Assembly: GCF_945870625.1 (NCBI RefSeq)
Contig: NZ_CAMBTS010000003.1
Coordinates: forward strand, 1-64,000
DNA length: 64,000 nucleotides
DNA from: Novosphingobium sp. Chol11
GTDB lineage: Bacteria > Pseudomonadota > Alphaproteobacteria > Sphingomonadales > Sphingomonadaceae
Direction of reading: 5' to 3'
Shown here: piece by piece, positions 45,606-54,717 of the stretch
Numbering within the stretch: the first letter of the stretch is position 1
How the letters are laid out: every line of letters begins with the position of its first letter
The notes under the pieces: generated by a model
Told to the model about the DNA's origin: nothing
Seen by the model: the letters and a program-made list of their open reading frames with translations, nothing else
Database searches by the model: none
Made by a program: the position numbers and the translations under genes

Positions 45606-47114
45606 ATGTCGGAAAATCTGGTCACGATCTTCTTCGAGCGACAACGCGGGTTCGAAAAAAAACCCGCGCTGATCTGGCAGGGCAATCCTGTCTGTACCTT
45701 TGGCGAACTGCCGGCGATGGTCGGCCGTTACCGCGCGGCGCTCAGGCAGCTTGGGGTGAAGCGCGGCGACCGGGTGATGGTCAAGACCGAAAACTCGCCG
45801 GCATTTGTCTTCACCTACCTCGCCATTCTGGCCAGCGGCGCCATGTTTGTGCCGCTCAACGCCGCCTACACGGCTGCGGAGGTTCAGGCGCTGGTCGAAG
45901 ACGCAGAGCCTGTATTGATCATCCACGCGGCGGCCACGGCCTTGCCAGCAGACGATGGCAGCATTGCCCGCATGACGCTCGAACCCGATGGCGGCGGCGC
46001 GCTGTCTTCGCTCGCGGCAACGCTCGCTCCCGATTTCTCGGTCGAAGAAATGGCCGCCACGGATCTGGCCGCAATCCTGTTTACCTCGGGCACGACGGGA
46101 CGCCCCAAAGGCGCGATGCTGATGCATCAAAACCTCTCCTCGAATGTGGCCGCGCTTTATGAAACGTGGCAATTCTCGGATGCTGACAGCATCTTGCATG
46201 CGCTTCCGCTGTTTCACGCGCATGGCCTGTTCGTGGCGCTGCATCTGGGGCTGTACAGCGCCGCGACCGTGACCATGCTGCCCAAGTTCGATCCCGCTGC
46301 GGTGATCGCCCTGTTGCCTGCGTCGACCGTGTTCATGGGTGTCCCGACATTCTATTCGCGTTTGCTTGCGCATGACGGATTCACGACTGCTACGGTCGCT
46401 TCAATCCGCCTGTTCGTCTCTGGATCGGCGCCGCTGCTCCCTTCGGTGTTCGCGTCGTTCGAGCAGCGCACCGGGCACCGCATCCTTGAGCGCTATGGCA
46501 TGACCGAAACGGTAATGATCACCTCGAATCCTTATGCTCCCGAAGGCCGGATTCCCGGCACCGTTGGCTATCCCCTGCCTGGCGTGTCCCTGCGGGTCAT
46601 CGGCGGGGAAGCGCTTGGTATCCTGCCTGCTGGCGAGATCGGCGACATCGAAATGAAGGGGCCGAACCTCTGCGCCGGATACTGGCGGCGGCCAGAGGCA
46701 ACCGCCGAAGCTTTCCGTGCAGACGGGTACTTCGCCACCGGCGATACCGGCGTGCAGGATGCCGGCGGCCGGCTGACAATCACGGGACGATCGAAAGATC
46801 TGATCATTTCGGGCGGGTTCAACATTTATCCGGCGGAACTGGAAATCCTCTTTGCCGAGATCGCGGGCGTGGCCGATGTGGCGATCATGGGGGTCCCCCA
46901 TCCCGATTTCGGCGAAGCTGTGGTCGCGGTGGTTATTGCAGACAGCCCGGACTTCGATCCGGCCACGGTCACACAGGTCGCGCAGGAACGTCTTGCACGC
47001 TTCAAGCAGCCCAAAGCGGTGCACGTGCTGGCTGAATTTCCGCGCAATGCCATGGGCAAAGTGCTGAAATCTGAGCTACGCCAGCGCTTTGCCGCCAGCT
47101 TTTCGAAAGCCTGA
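45606..47114 (+). CDS. AMP-forming acyl-CoA ligase, malonyl-CoA-synthetase-like
   Basis: Adenylate-forming enzyme of 502 residues that activates a carboxylic acid to its CoA thioester. The P-loop is LFTSGTTGRPKGAML (near residue 175), followed by RYGMTETVM, YFATGDTG, GRSKDLIISGGFNIYPAELE and the C-terminal catalytic lysine in FPRNAMGKVLKSEL. The arrangement, and LPLFHAHGLFVALH, resemble malonate-CoA ligase (MatB), but aromatic and short-chain acid ligases share them. Start at 45606. It closes the nitrilase operon and is convergent with the hydrolase gene, with a 6-bp gap. Confidence 0.88.
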   Translation: MSENLVTIFFERQRGFEKKPALIWQGNPVCTFGELPAMVGRYRAALRQLGVKRGDRVMVKTENSPAFVFTYLAILASGAMFVPLNAAYTAAEVQALVEDAEPVLIIHAAATALPADDGSIARMTLEPDGGGALSSLAATLAPDFSVEEMAATDLAAILFTSGTTGRPKGAMLMHQNLSSNVAALYETWQFSDADSILHALPLFHAHGLFVALHLGLYSAATVTMLPKFDPAAVIALLPASTVFMGVPTFYSRLLAHDGFTTATVASIRLFVSGSAPLLPSVFASFEQRTGHRILERYGMTETVMITSNPYAPEGRIPGTVGYPLPGVSLRVIGGEALGILPAGEIGDIEMKGPNLCAGYWRRPEATAEAFRADGYFATGDTGVQDAGGRLTITGRSKDLIISGGFNIYPAELEILFAEIAGVADVAIMGVPHPDFGEAVVAVVIADSPDFDPATVTQVAQERLARFKQPKAVHVLAEFPRNAMGKVLKSELRQRFAASFSKA

Positions 47115-47120
47115 GCGTCG

Positions 47121-47945
47121 TTAAGCCAAGCAGTGATCCGCCACCAGCCGGCGGAACAACGGCCCGTGCTCGATCATCGTCCAGTGGCCGCATTTGGCGA
47201 TGGTGTGAAGCTGCGAATTGGGCAGATGTTGGTGCAGGTTCCATGAGACGAGGGGATCGACCACGCGGTCGTCTCGGCCGTGCACCAGCAAGGTGGGATG
47301 GGTGATCCCCTGCAAGGCGTGGATCGGCAAGGTCTGCGCATCGAGCCAGCGCTGGCGCGGCGCGGGGAACAGGCGATGAAAGTGATCGAGCGCACCGGGC
47401 CGCGAACAGGCCTTGAGACGCATCGCGATCAGTTCGTCGGTCACCAGCGCTTGGTTCCAAGCCATGACGCTCAGTGCCTTTCGCATGTGCTCGGCCGTCG
47501 GCTGGAAGTCCCAGAGGATTTCAAGGTTTTCGTTGACGCGTGTCGGCCAGCCGCCCGGGCCCATCAGCACCAACCGGTCGCAGCGTTCGGGGTGTTTCCA
47601 CGCGAGCCACAACGCCAGCGACCCGCCGAAGCTGTTGCCCACGATGTGGGTTTTTGCGATCCCCAGCCCATCGAGCAGCGCGATGATCTGGTCGGTCCAT
47701 GAGTCCATGAAGCGGAAATCATAGTTTTCAGGTGTCTCGGTATAGCCAAAGCCGACAAGATCGGGCGCGATCACCCGAAAGCGGTCCTTCATCTCCGGAA
47801 TGAAACCGCGCCAATTGGCCCACGCGCAGACCCCGGCACCAGAACCATGCAGCACCAGCATGGCCGGGCCGGTGCCGTGATCATGATAGTTTGTGCGGTA
47901 GCCGCAGGTGTCTGCGAAAGTGCCGATTTCACTAACTTCGCTCAT
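47121..47945 (-). CDS. alpha/beta hydrolase, meta-cleavage product hydrolase-like (1)
   Basis: C-C bond hydrolase-like protein of 274 residues, similar in motif layout to BphD/TodF/DmpD enzymes that split 2-hydroxy-6-oxo-dienoate ring-cleavage products. LHGSGAGVCAWANW is the oxyanion-hole region. The triad is S105 in GNSFGG, D225 in HGRDDRVV and H254 in CGHWTMIEH; LMGPGGWP follows the nucleophile as in this group. It is divergent from the TonB receptor gene, with a shared promoter region of about 300 bp holding two related operator-like sites. Confidence 0.88.
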   Translation of the reverse strand: MSEVSEIGTFADTCGYRTNYHDHGTGPAMLVLHGSGAGVCAWANWRGFIPEMKDRFRVIAPDLVGFGYTETPENYDFRFMDSWTDQIIALLDGLGIAKTHIVGNSFGGSLALWLAWKHPERCDRLVLMGPGGWPTRVNENLEILWDFQPTAEHMRKALSVMAWNQALVTDELIAMRLKACSRPGALDHFHRLFPAPRQRWLDAQTLPIHALQGITHPTLLVHGRDDRVVDPLVSWNLHQHLPNSQLHTIAKCGHWTMIEHGPLFRRLVADHCLA

Positions 47946-47978
47946 GCACAGGCTCCGCCATAGGGTTTCGATGGAATT

Positions 47979-47994
47979 TCAATCGAACTTTGAT
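47979..47994 (+). promoter_or_regulatory. operator-like site 1 (TCAATCGAACTTTGAT)
   Basis: This 16-bp site lies 34 bp before the hydrolase start. It matches the reverse complement of site 2 (48086-48101) at 13 of 16 positions and site 3 (59020-59035) at 11 of 16. Its outer TCAA/TTGA arms form a partial dyad. A common regulator, possibly the MarR-type protein at 51656, is inferred. Confidence 0.55.
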
Positions 47995-48085
47995 AGCGCA
48001 AGCCTGAAATGAATTCTAGACAGAAGTGGGTTTTAGTTTAAGCTTCAACTACCTTGCCCGCACCGCGCTGCGCGGCGAGTTTTAC

Positions 48086-48103
48086 ATTGAACTTCGATTG
48101 ACA
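48086..48103 (-). promoter_or_regulatory. operator-like site 2 overlapping a consensus -35 (TTGACA) before the TonB receptor gene
   Basis: On the minus strand 48101-48086 reads TCAATCGAAGTTCAAT, an inverted copy of site 1. On the plus strand the last six bases (48098-48103) are TTGACA, a perfect -35 hexamer, followed 17-18 bases later by a weak TAGCCT. A repressor bound here would block the rightward promoter of the receptor operon. Confidence 0.55.
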
Positions 48104-48244
48104 ATGCATTGAAAATAAAAGTAGCCTGCAAGGGTGAAGGTGACGTCACCGAAAAATCGGGGCGGAGGAACACAGTGGCATCAGCCTGCTCAAAAGGCTG
48201 GTGCAAAGGTAGCTTGTTCAGGGATCAGACAAAAGGGGAGTCAC

Positions 48245-50704
48245 ATGCAAACGATCAAGAAGTCATTGCTTACGGCTTGTGCAACATCGCTGGCAATCGG
48301 CTGCGCCTTGCCCGCTGCCGCTCAGGATGCCGCCGCCAACGACGACCAGTCGGTCCTTTCCCAAGAAATCGTCGTGACCGCGCAGAAGCGCAGCGAGAAT
48401 GTGCAGGACGTGGGCATCACGATCAACGCCTATTCCGGCGAGCAATTGCGCGCGCTGGGCATCCAGAAAAGTTCCGACATCGCCAGCTACTCGCCCGGTG
48501 TATTCATCTCGGGCAGCCTTGCCGGGCAAAACACCCAGTTCACCATTCGCGGCGTAACGCAGAACGATTTCAATGACATCGTTGAAGCACCTAATGCGGC
48601 CTATCTGGATGAAGGCTACATCGCGATTGCACAAGGACAGTCGTTCGCGGTGTTCGACATCGAGCGCGTCGAGGTTTTGAAAGGACCGCAAGGCACCCTG
48701 TTTGGCCGCAATGCCACCGGCGGTCTGGTCCACTACATCAGCACATTGCCCTCGCTGACCAAGTGGGAAGGCTATATCGACGCCCGCTATGGCATCATGG
48801 AAGGCCCCGCCAGCCCGAGCGTGTTCACGTTGCAGGGCGCGGTCGGCGGGCCGCTGAACGAGAAAGTCGGCGTGCGCGCCGCAGGCCGCTGGAACAAGCA
48901 GCAGCCTTACTTGCGCAACCTCTATCCGCTTGGCGCGGTGGGCGGCTCGCCCGGCCCCGGCGCCGGTGCCAATCTCGGCGACGATGATACGCTGGCTGGC
49001 CGCTTCACCGTGTTGCTCGAACCAACCGAGGCCACGCAGTTCATCTTTTCGGCCAATGGCTCGCGCAGCCGCGTCGCCACCGGCCCTTATCAGCAGAAGT
49101 CGACCATCGCCCAGTTCGACGCCAACGGCGAACTTATCAACGTTCTCAATGCCGGGCCCAACGAGACGCGCGCCTCGATCGGCGTGAACGGCGCACCTAA
49201 TGTGATCAATGGCGATGCTGGTTCGGACCTTAATAACGACGGCGTGTTCGGCGGTCCCGGCGAAATTTACGGTCGTGCGCCCGGTGCAGACTTTTTCGGC
49301 TACACCGACCCTGATGGCAACGGCAACCTCTTCTCCAGCGATTTCGCGTTCAAGGATCAGGGCTATGTCGATACCTGGGGGCTGAACTTGCGGGGCAAGA
49401 TCGACCTCAGCGACAACGTCACGCTCTCGTCGATCACCGATTACAAGAACTTCAAGAAGCTGCTGTTCATCGACGTGGACGCTGGCCCGGCCAATCAGCT
49501 GGCCAATTATGGCAGCGTCGATGCCAAGAGCTTTACGCAGGAGCTGCGCCTCAACGGCAAGGCCGACCGGCTGAACTGGGCGGCAGGGCTTTATTATCTG
49601 CACATCGACAATCTATCGAGGAACGGCCTCAAGGCCCCGATCAACGGCCTTGTACCGGGCAACCCGATCGACATTGCCTCGACCGCGCGGCTCAAGACCA
49701 ACAGCTACTCGGCCTTCGGACAATTCGATTATGACCTGACCGACAAGTTCCGCGTCATTCTGGGCGCGCGCGTCATCCGCGAAGAGAAAGACTACAATTT
49801 TATCCAGGAGCTGTTTTTCTCGCCCGATCCCCGGGTCATCCAGCCAGGTCAGCCGCTCTTTCCCATCGGGCCGATCTATCCCGGCGGCGTGCCGTCGCGC
49901 TACCTCGACAAGAATGGCCAGACGCTGTGGGCGGGCAAGCTTCAGTTCGAGTATCGCCCGTCTGAGGGCACGCTGCTGTATGCGGGCGTCAACCGCGGCG
50001 TAAAGGCCGGCAGCTACAACGCGCAGCTCAACGGCGGCCTTGCGACACCCGACTCGGCGATCCGCTATGCGCCGGAAACCCTGTGGTCCTATGAAGGCGG
50101 CTTCAAGCTCTCGCTGCTTGACAACAAGGTGCGGCTGAACGGCGCGGTCTATTATTACGACTACAAGAACTATCAGTCGTTCCTGTTCACTGGTGTTTCA
50201 GGGCTCGTCATCAATTCCGATGCGCGCACGATCGGCGGTGAAATCTCGCTGATCACCAACCCGATACCCGGCATGGATCTGGCGCTGACCTTCTCCAAGT
50301 TCGACGCCAAGGTGAAGAATGTGCCGCTGCGCGTGGGCGGCCCGATCCGCAAGGATCTGAAACCCACTTATGCGCCCGAGACGCAAGCTTCCGGGATCAT
50401 CCGCTATGCCTGGGATATGTTCGGCGGCGAGATGGCAGCCAACGCCAACATCTCGTACTCGGCTTCGTTCTTTTACAATCTGCGCAATTTCGATGCGGAC
50501 AAGTTTGGCGCTTATACCAACATCGACCTTGGCCTGGGCTGGACATCGCCCAGCAAGAAATATGAAGTAGGGCTGATGGTCGATAACGCCACCAATCGCC
50601 GTATCGGCCTACAAGGGTTCGATCTGGCTGGTCTATGCGGATGCAACGAGGTGTCGTACAAGCTTGCACGCACTTTCGCGATCCGGACCCGCATCAGCTT
50701 CTAG
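48245..50704 (+). CDS. TonB-dependent outer-membrane receptor
   Basis: Outer-membrane active-uptake receptor of 819 residues. Start at 48245 follows an AGGGGAG ribosome site; a signal peptide ends at about residue 26 (PAAAQ). A TonB-box-like EIVVTAQKRSE follows, then the plug domain (IRGVTQNDFNDIVEAPNAAYLDEGYIAI, IERVEVLKGPQGTLFGRNATGG) and a long barrel with the terminal AIRTRISF. Sphingomonads use such receptors for aromatic compounds and plant material. Position at the head of the racemase-family and MarR-type genes suggests it imports the substrate of the neighbouring pathway; the solute is unknown. Confidence 0.93.
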   Translation: MQTIKKSLLTACATSLAIGCALPAAAQDAAANDDQSVLSQEIVVTAQKRSENVQDVGITINAYSGEQLRALGIQKSSDIASYSPGVFISGSLAGQNTQFTIRGVTQNDFNDIVEAPNAAYLDEGYIAIAQGQSFAVFDIERVEVLKGPQGTLFGRNATGGLVHYISTLPSLTKWEGYIDARYGIMEGPASPSVFTLQGAVGGPLNEKVGVRAAGRWNKQQPYLRNLYPLGAVGGSPGPGAGANLGDDDTLAGRFTVLLEPTEATQFIFSANGSRSRVATGPYQQKSTIAQFDANGELINVLNAGPNETRASIGVNGAPNVINGDAGSDLNNDGVFGGPGEIYGRAPGADFFGYTDPDGNGNLFSSDFAFKDQGYVDTWGLNLRGKIDLSDNVTLSSITDYKNFKKLLFIDVDAGPANQLANYGSVDAKSFTQELRLNGKADRLNWAAGLYYLHIDNLSRNGLKAPINGLVPGNPIDIASTARLKTNSYSAFGQFDYDLTDKFRVILGARVIREEKDYNFIQELFFSPDPRVIQPGQPLFPIGPIYPGGVPSRYLDKNGQTLWAGKLQFEYRPSEGTLLYAGVNRGVKAGSYNAQLNGGLATPDSAIRYAPETLWSYEGGFKLSLLDNKVRLNGAVYYYDYKNYQSFLFTGVSGLVINSDARTIGGEISLITNPIPGMDLALTFSKFDAKVKNVPLRVGGPIRKDLKPTYAPETQASGIIRYAWDMFGGEMAANANISYSASFFYNLRNFDADKFGAYTNIDLGLGWTSPSKKYEVGLMVDNATNRRIGLQGFDLAGLCGCNEVSYKLARTFAIRTRISF

Positions 50705-50720
50705 ACTTGCCATCAAGCCC

Positions 50721-50746
50721 GCCGCTGCCTTTCACCAGGCGGCGGC
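50721..50746 (+). terminator. hairpin after the TonB receptor gene
   Basis: A 10-bp stem (50721-50730 with 50737-50746, one G-T pair) with a 6-base loop follows the receptor stop by 17 bp. Without a T run it may act as a partial terminator or 3' stabiliser, lowering expression of the downstream genes relative to the receptor. Confidence 0.4.
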
Positions 50747-50779
50747 GGAAAGCTTCTCTAACTCAAGGGCTTTTCCGAC

Positions 50780-51541
50780 GTGGCCGCCAGCAAACGTATT
50801 TTGATGATCGTGCCCGTGCCGGTGCCCGACGTTGCCCTGCCCAGCTTTGCGGCGCAGATTCCGCTCGAATTGGTGCGACCGGATATCGGCATCGATTTCA
50901 TCGGTTGCCGCAATGGCGCAAGGCTGATTGATTCGCCCTATGAACAGACGCTGGCCGATGCTTGGGTGCTGGAGGCAGGCGCGCGCGCCGAGGACCAGGG
51001 TTATGCGGCGGTCTGCGTCAATTCGATGAGCGACAGCGGGCTGGCTGCGCTGCGCTCCCGCTTGTCCATACCGGTCGTAGGACCAGGTCGCGCATCGTTC
51101 TTTCTCGCCGCCGACCTCGGCAAGAAATTCTCGGTGCTGACGATGTGGCAGCGCTGGCATCCGCTTTACGAAAAGCTTGCGCTCGAGACCGGCCTTGGCA
51201 GCTGCCTCGCCTCGATCCGCGATATCGACACCCGCCCCGATACGGCAGAGCTGCTGGCGGGCAAAGAGGACATCGTCTTTGCCAAGCTGGAGGAGCAAGC
51301 CCGCCGCGCGATCGACGAGGACGGCGCCGATGTGATCATCCTTGGTTCGACCACCATGCACCAATCGGCGACTTGGCTGGCATCGCGGTTGGAGGTGCCG
51401 GTGATCAATCCCGGCCTTGTCGCCTTCAAGTTGTGCGAGACGTTGATCGATCTGGGTCTGGCGCATTCGAAGAAGACCTATTTCGCCCCTGAAACTGCGC
51501 AGGATGATCTGTTGAGCCCGGTTCCGACGCTGTATCCCTGA
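50780..51541 (+). CDS. Asp/Glu/hydantoin racemase family protein lacking the catalytic cysteines
   Basis: Protein of 253 residues, beginning at a GTG, with the two-lobed fold of Asp/Glu/hydantoin racemases. In that family two cysteines flank the substrate, one in a motif like ACFGDPGL and one in LGCAGM. Here the matching segments read NSMSDSGL and LGSTTM, so both cysteines are serines (S82 and S190). Arylmalonate decarboxylase and maleate isomerase are related folds that keep at least one cysteine. The protein therefore probably does not racemise in the usual way; it may bind ligand, or use a different chemistry. Placed between the TonB receptor and MarR genes. Confidence 0.8.
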   Translation: MAASKRILMIVPVPVPDVALPSFAAQIPLELVRPDIGIDFIGCRNGARLIDSPYEQTLADAWVLEAGARAEDQGYAAVCVNSMSDSGLAALRSRLSIPVVGPGRASFFLAADLGKKFSVLTMWQRWHPLYEKLALETGLGSCLASIRDIDTRPDTAELLAGKEDIVFAKLEEQARRAIDEDGADVIILGSTTMHQSATWLASRLEVPVINPGLVAFKLCETLIDLGLAHSKKTYFAPETAQDDLLSPVPTLYP

Positions 51542-51655
51542 ACGAGGCACGAGCGCACAGCGCGTAGCCGCAACTGCCTTTGCCACACCTTGCCGGATCG
51601 GACGCTATAACCGATAGGGGAGCGTGACAGCAGCAGCGGGAACAGACGCTCGACC

Positions 51656-52189
51656 ATGAAATCGAAATACTATCGCAACTGGCACCTCGCCAACGATGAA
51701 ACCGAGTTCAAGGTGACCGAACTCGAGTTTGCGCTGATGCGCGTGATCGAAGCGTTCGCGCGGTGGGTCGCAGCCGCCGACGAAATGGTCGGCCTTTCCG
51801 AGCTGAAACATGCAGAGCATGTGATCCTGCATGTCATCCGGATGCAGAACCGCCCCAAGAGCGGCGCGACGATCGCGCGGCTGCTCAACCGCGACGATCT
51901 GCCCAACATCCAGTACAGCCTGCGCAAGCTCGAAAGCATCGGTCTGATCCACAAGATCAAGGAACCGGGCAGCAAGAATCACACGTATTCAATTACCAAG
52001 CTGGGCGAAGATCTGACCAACGAATATTCGCGGATGCGAAGCGAAATCCTGATCAAGAAATTCCGCAGCATTGCCGATTTCGACGGGCGGGTTGAGGACG
52101 CGACCGAATTGCTGGCGATCATCACCGGAATTTACGAGGAATCGGCGCGGTCATCGGTCTCGCTCAACCATGTGAGCGAGCCGGATTGA
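51656..52189 (+). CDS. MarR-type winged-helix transcriptional regulator
   Basis: Predicted dimeric DNA-binding regulator of 177 residues. A winged helix-turn-helix is visible in HVILHVIRMQNRPKSGATIARLLNRDD followed by PNIQYSLRKLESIGLIHKIKEPGSKNHTYSITKLG, the recognition helix and wing. Long helices at both ends serve dimerisation. Proteins of this type often sense aromatic acids and repress catabolic operons. It stands between the racemase-family gene and the convergent six-gene operon (15-bp gap to it), so it is the obvious regulator of the region; the three operator-like sites (47979, 48086, 59020) are candidate targets. Binding is inference. Confidence 0.85.
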   Translation: MKSKYYRNWHLANDETEFKVTELEFALMRVIEAFARWVAAADEMVGLSELKHAEHVILHVIRMQNRPKSGATIARLLNRDDLPNIQYSLRKLESIGLIHKIKEPGSKNHTYSITKLGEDLTNEYSRMRSEILIKKFRSIADFDGRVEDATELLAIITGIYEESARSSVSLNHVSEPD

Positions 52190-52203
52190 GCCAGCGCCTT
52201 GCA

Positions 52204-53529
52204 CTATAGCCCCAGCTCGGCGCGCGGGCGCATCAGCGTGTCGATGCAGGCATAGAGGATTTTTTCGAGGCAGGGCATGAGATCGGGCACATACGTCGCG
52301 CCCATGCCGCCCAGCCCCTCGGCAATCGGTTCGGGCGATCCTGCGGCAGGCCAGGGCCAGCCGATGCGCGCGGTGGGCACGCCAAGGCGGCGCAGCGCTG
52401 CGCCGTCGGTTTGCCCGCCGAGCGGATCGGGGGTAGAATAGGCCTTGCCCTCAATCTGCTCCCACCCGCGCCGGCAAGACTGAATGATCCAGTTGGCCGG
52501 ATCGGTGCTGCCGCCGGGCGTCGAGCCATACATCTCCCAATCGCAATCGATATCAGGGAAGCGGCGCGCGAGATCATGCATGAACGCCTCGAACTGAGCC
52601 TTGACTTCACCCGGCGTGGTGCGCGGGCTGATCCGAACATCGAGAAAGATTTCGGTGACTGCGCTGGGGAACGCGGGCCGACCGGGCCAGCCACCCTGCA
52701 CCCCGGCAATCCAGCCATGGGGATAAATGTCGCCCGAACGGTTTTTCTCGGCATACGCGATCAGCCACTGTTCGATCTCGAGGATCACGGTGGCAGCGGG
52801 GACCACCGAACTGCGGAAACCCGGAGTGCCGCGCGGGACACCGGCATAGCCCAGCGTGCCTTTGACCTGCACTTTGAACCAGCCCATGCCGGGCTCCTCA
52901 TGATAGACCCAGTTCCATGGCTTCATGATGATCGCGAAATCGGGCGCCATGCCGCGATTGAGCAGATGGAACACGCCGTGGCTCATGCCCGCATTGTCGC
53001 GCTCGGGAATGGTGACGGGCATGCCGCCATCGGCGAACCCGACATTGAGATTGCCGAGCAGTGCAGCATCGGTCTCGATCAGCGCCGTCGCCACTTCGAG
53101 CAGGCTGGCGACCATCGCCTTGGGGTTTGACGAGCCCAGACCATAGATCCAATCACCGACCATTTTGGCAGATGGACGCAGATCGGCGAACTGCTCGGGC
53201 CCGGCCCAGGGAAAATCGCTCTTGTCGCCCTCCAGATGCGTGTCGATCGGAGCATAGAGCAGCAGCGTGGCGCCGCCGCCGCTCCCGCGCTTCTCGCCCA
53301 GCACATTGGCCGAGATCGGCGACATCGGATCAAGCATCGGTTTAAGCCCAATGCGCGCCATGTGCTGCGCGACGAATTCTGACGCGGCGCGGGTAGCACC
53401 GGTCGGGGAATGAATGTCGGTGATGTCGAACAGCAACTGCTTGAGACGCGCCGGATCGAGCTTGGCGCGGGCCTTGGCGTAAGCGGCCTCCATTTCCGGA
53501 GTAGAGGGCGCAGCGGCGGTGGGTTGCAT
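52204..53529 (-). CDS. M20 family hydrolase-like protein with altered metal ligands
   Basis: Protein of 441 residues with M20 fold: HSPTGATRAASEFV, LLLYAPIDTHLE, WIYGLGSSNPKAMVAS, FADGGMPV, and a dimerisation-domain stretch with GRPAFPSAVTEIFLDVRISP. In catalytic M20 enzymes the metal and base residues are H, D, E-E, E and H. Here they align with P94, N135, G168-G169 (both glutamates lost) and K203, and no terminal histidine is clear. It probably does not hold the usual di-zinc site. Start at 53529. Last of six leftward genes; 2-bp gap after the amidase gene. Possible roles: binding, or a different hydrolase chemistry. Confidence 0.83.
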   Translation of the reverse strand: MQPTAAAPSTPEMEAAYAKARAKLDPARLKQLLFDITDIHSPTGATRAASEFVAQHMARIGLKPMLDPMSPISANVLGEKRGSGGGATLLLYAPIDTHLEGDKSDFPWAGPEQFADLRPSAKMVGDWIYGLGSSNPKAMVASLLEVATALIETDAALLGNLNVGFADGGMPVTIPERDNAGMSHGVFHLLNRGMAPDFAIIMKPWNWVYHEEPGMGWFKVQVKGTLGYAGVPRGTPGFRSSVVPAATVILEIEQWLIAYAEKNRSGDIYPHGWIAGVQGGWPGRPAFPSAVTEIFLDVRISPRTTPGEVKAQFEAFMHDLARRFPDIDCDWEMYGSTPGGSTDPANWIIQSCRRGWEQIEGKAYSTPDPLGGQTDGAALRRLGVPTARIGWPWPAAGSPEPIAEGLGGMGATYVPDLMPCLEKILYACIDTLMRPRAELGL

Positions 53530-53531
53530 AA

Positions 53532-54713
53532 TCAGATCTCCCGGAAGGCGGCGTGGGCGAGAATAGCGGGCGCATTGGCGAACAGCTGGCGGTCGGTGCC
53601 GGGCGCGGCGATGATCTGGAGGCCGAGTGGCAGGCCATCCGCGCCCCATGCCGCGGGGAATCCAAGGCAGGGCACGCCGATCGCGGTCCAGATGCGCTGG
53701 AACGCGGGATCGCCGGTCGCGCTCAGCCCGGCCGGGGCCGTGCCGGGCGCACCGGGAACCAGCAGCAAGTCGGCCTGTGCGAAAACTTCGGGGCAGAGCG
53801 CCGTGCATTTGCGCTGGAGCGCAAGAGCGGCCTGATAATCGGCCTCCTTTTCGGCCTCGCCCTGATCGATCATGGCGGCGAAGGCCGCGCTGACCTGCGC
53901 CGGATGATCTCGGCGGATATAACCCAGCATAAGCGCGGCTTCGCGGCGGTGGATGAGCGCCTGCGCCGCCGACAGCCAGGCAAATGGCGCGGGCAGCTCA
54001 ATGTCGATCACGCAATGGTCGGCGGCTTGCAGCCCGGCGGCAAATGCTAAGAAGGCGTCCATCATCGGCGCGGAGGCCAGCGACCAAAGCGGACTGCGGC
54101 ACAGGCCAATGGTGAGCGTAGACACGGCAATTGGGCTTGCGCTGTCTTGCGCCAAGACCGCATCTGCGGCGCCCAGCACGGCGAGATTGCGCGCAAACAG
54201 GCCAAGCGTATCGAGGCTGGGCGCGGTTTCCAGCACACCGCCAAGCGGATAGCGGCCGAACGTGGGCTTGAAACCGAGCGTACCGCAGAAGCTGGCGGGA
54301 CGAATGACTGAGCCTGCTGTCTGGGTGCCGAGCGCAAAGTCCGCTTGTCCATCGGCGACCACGGCTGCCGATCCGCTGGAGGAACCGCCGGGGGTATGCG
54401 CCAGATTGCGCGGATTGGCGGTAGGGCCGGGATGATAAGTGGCAAACTCGGCGGTGACGGTCTTGCCCAGCACGACCGCTCCCGCAGCGCGCAGCCGGGC
54501 CACGCTGGTCGCATCGGCCAGCGCCCGATGGTCGGCATAGATGGGCGAACCATGCGTTGTGGGCATGCCCGCTACGTCGATCACATCTTTAACGCCGAGC
54601 ACCAGACCCGCGAGTGGCCCCGCGCCGCCTTGCGCAGAACGGTCGATATGCACCCAGCCCCTTACCGCCGCGTCGCGCTCGTCGATGCGGGCCAGGCAAT
54701 CGCTCAGTGCCAT
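53532..54713 (-). CDS. amidase (amidase-signature family)
   Basis: Hydrolyses a carboxamide to acid and ammonia or amine. The Ser-cisSer-Lys triad is complete: K in VLGVKDVIDVAG, cis-Ser in GGSSSGSAA, nucleophilic Ser in TQTAGSVIRPASFCG. Length 393 residues; the start at 54713 (MALSDCLARIDERDAA) is 4 bp after the extradiol dioxygenase stop. Being embedded in a Rieske/extradiol operon, it likely acts on an amide formed or exposed during degradation of a nitrogen-containing compound; the substrate is unknown. Confidence 0.9.
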   Translation of the reverse strand: MALSDCLARIDERDAAVRGWVHIDRSAQGGAGPLAGLVLGVKDVIDVAGMPTTHGSPIYADHRALADATSVARLRAAGAVVLGKTVTAEFATYHPGPTANPRNLAHTPGGSSSGSAAVVADGQADFALGTQTAGSVIRPASFCGTLGFKPTFGRYPLGGVLETAPSLDTLGLFARNLAVLGAADAVLAQDSASPIAVSTLTIGLCRSPLWSLASAPMMDAFLAFAAGLQAADHCVIDIELPAPFAWLSAAQALIHRREAALMLGYIRRDHPAQVSAAFAAMIDQGEAEKEADYQAALALQRKCTALCPEVFAQADLLLVPGAPGTAPAGLSATGDPAFQRIWTAIGVPCLGFPAAWGADGLPLGLQIIAAPGTDRQLFANAPAILAHAAFREI

Positions 54714-54717
54714 CCCC

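Noticed and set aside
50721-50746. Strong intrinsic terminator separating the TonB receptor from the racemase-family gene
   Set aside because: The stem is good but no T run follows, so I keep it only as a weak terminator or stabilising hairpin and still treat the genes as a possible operon.
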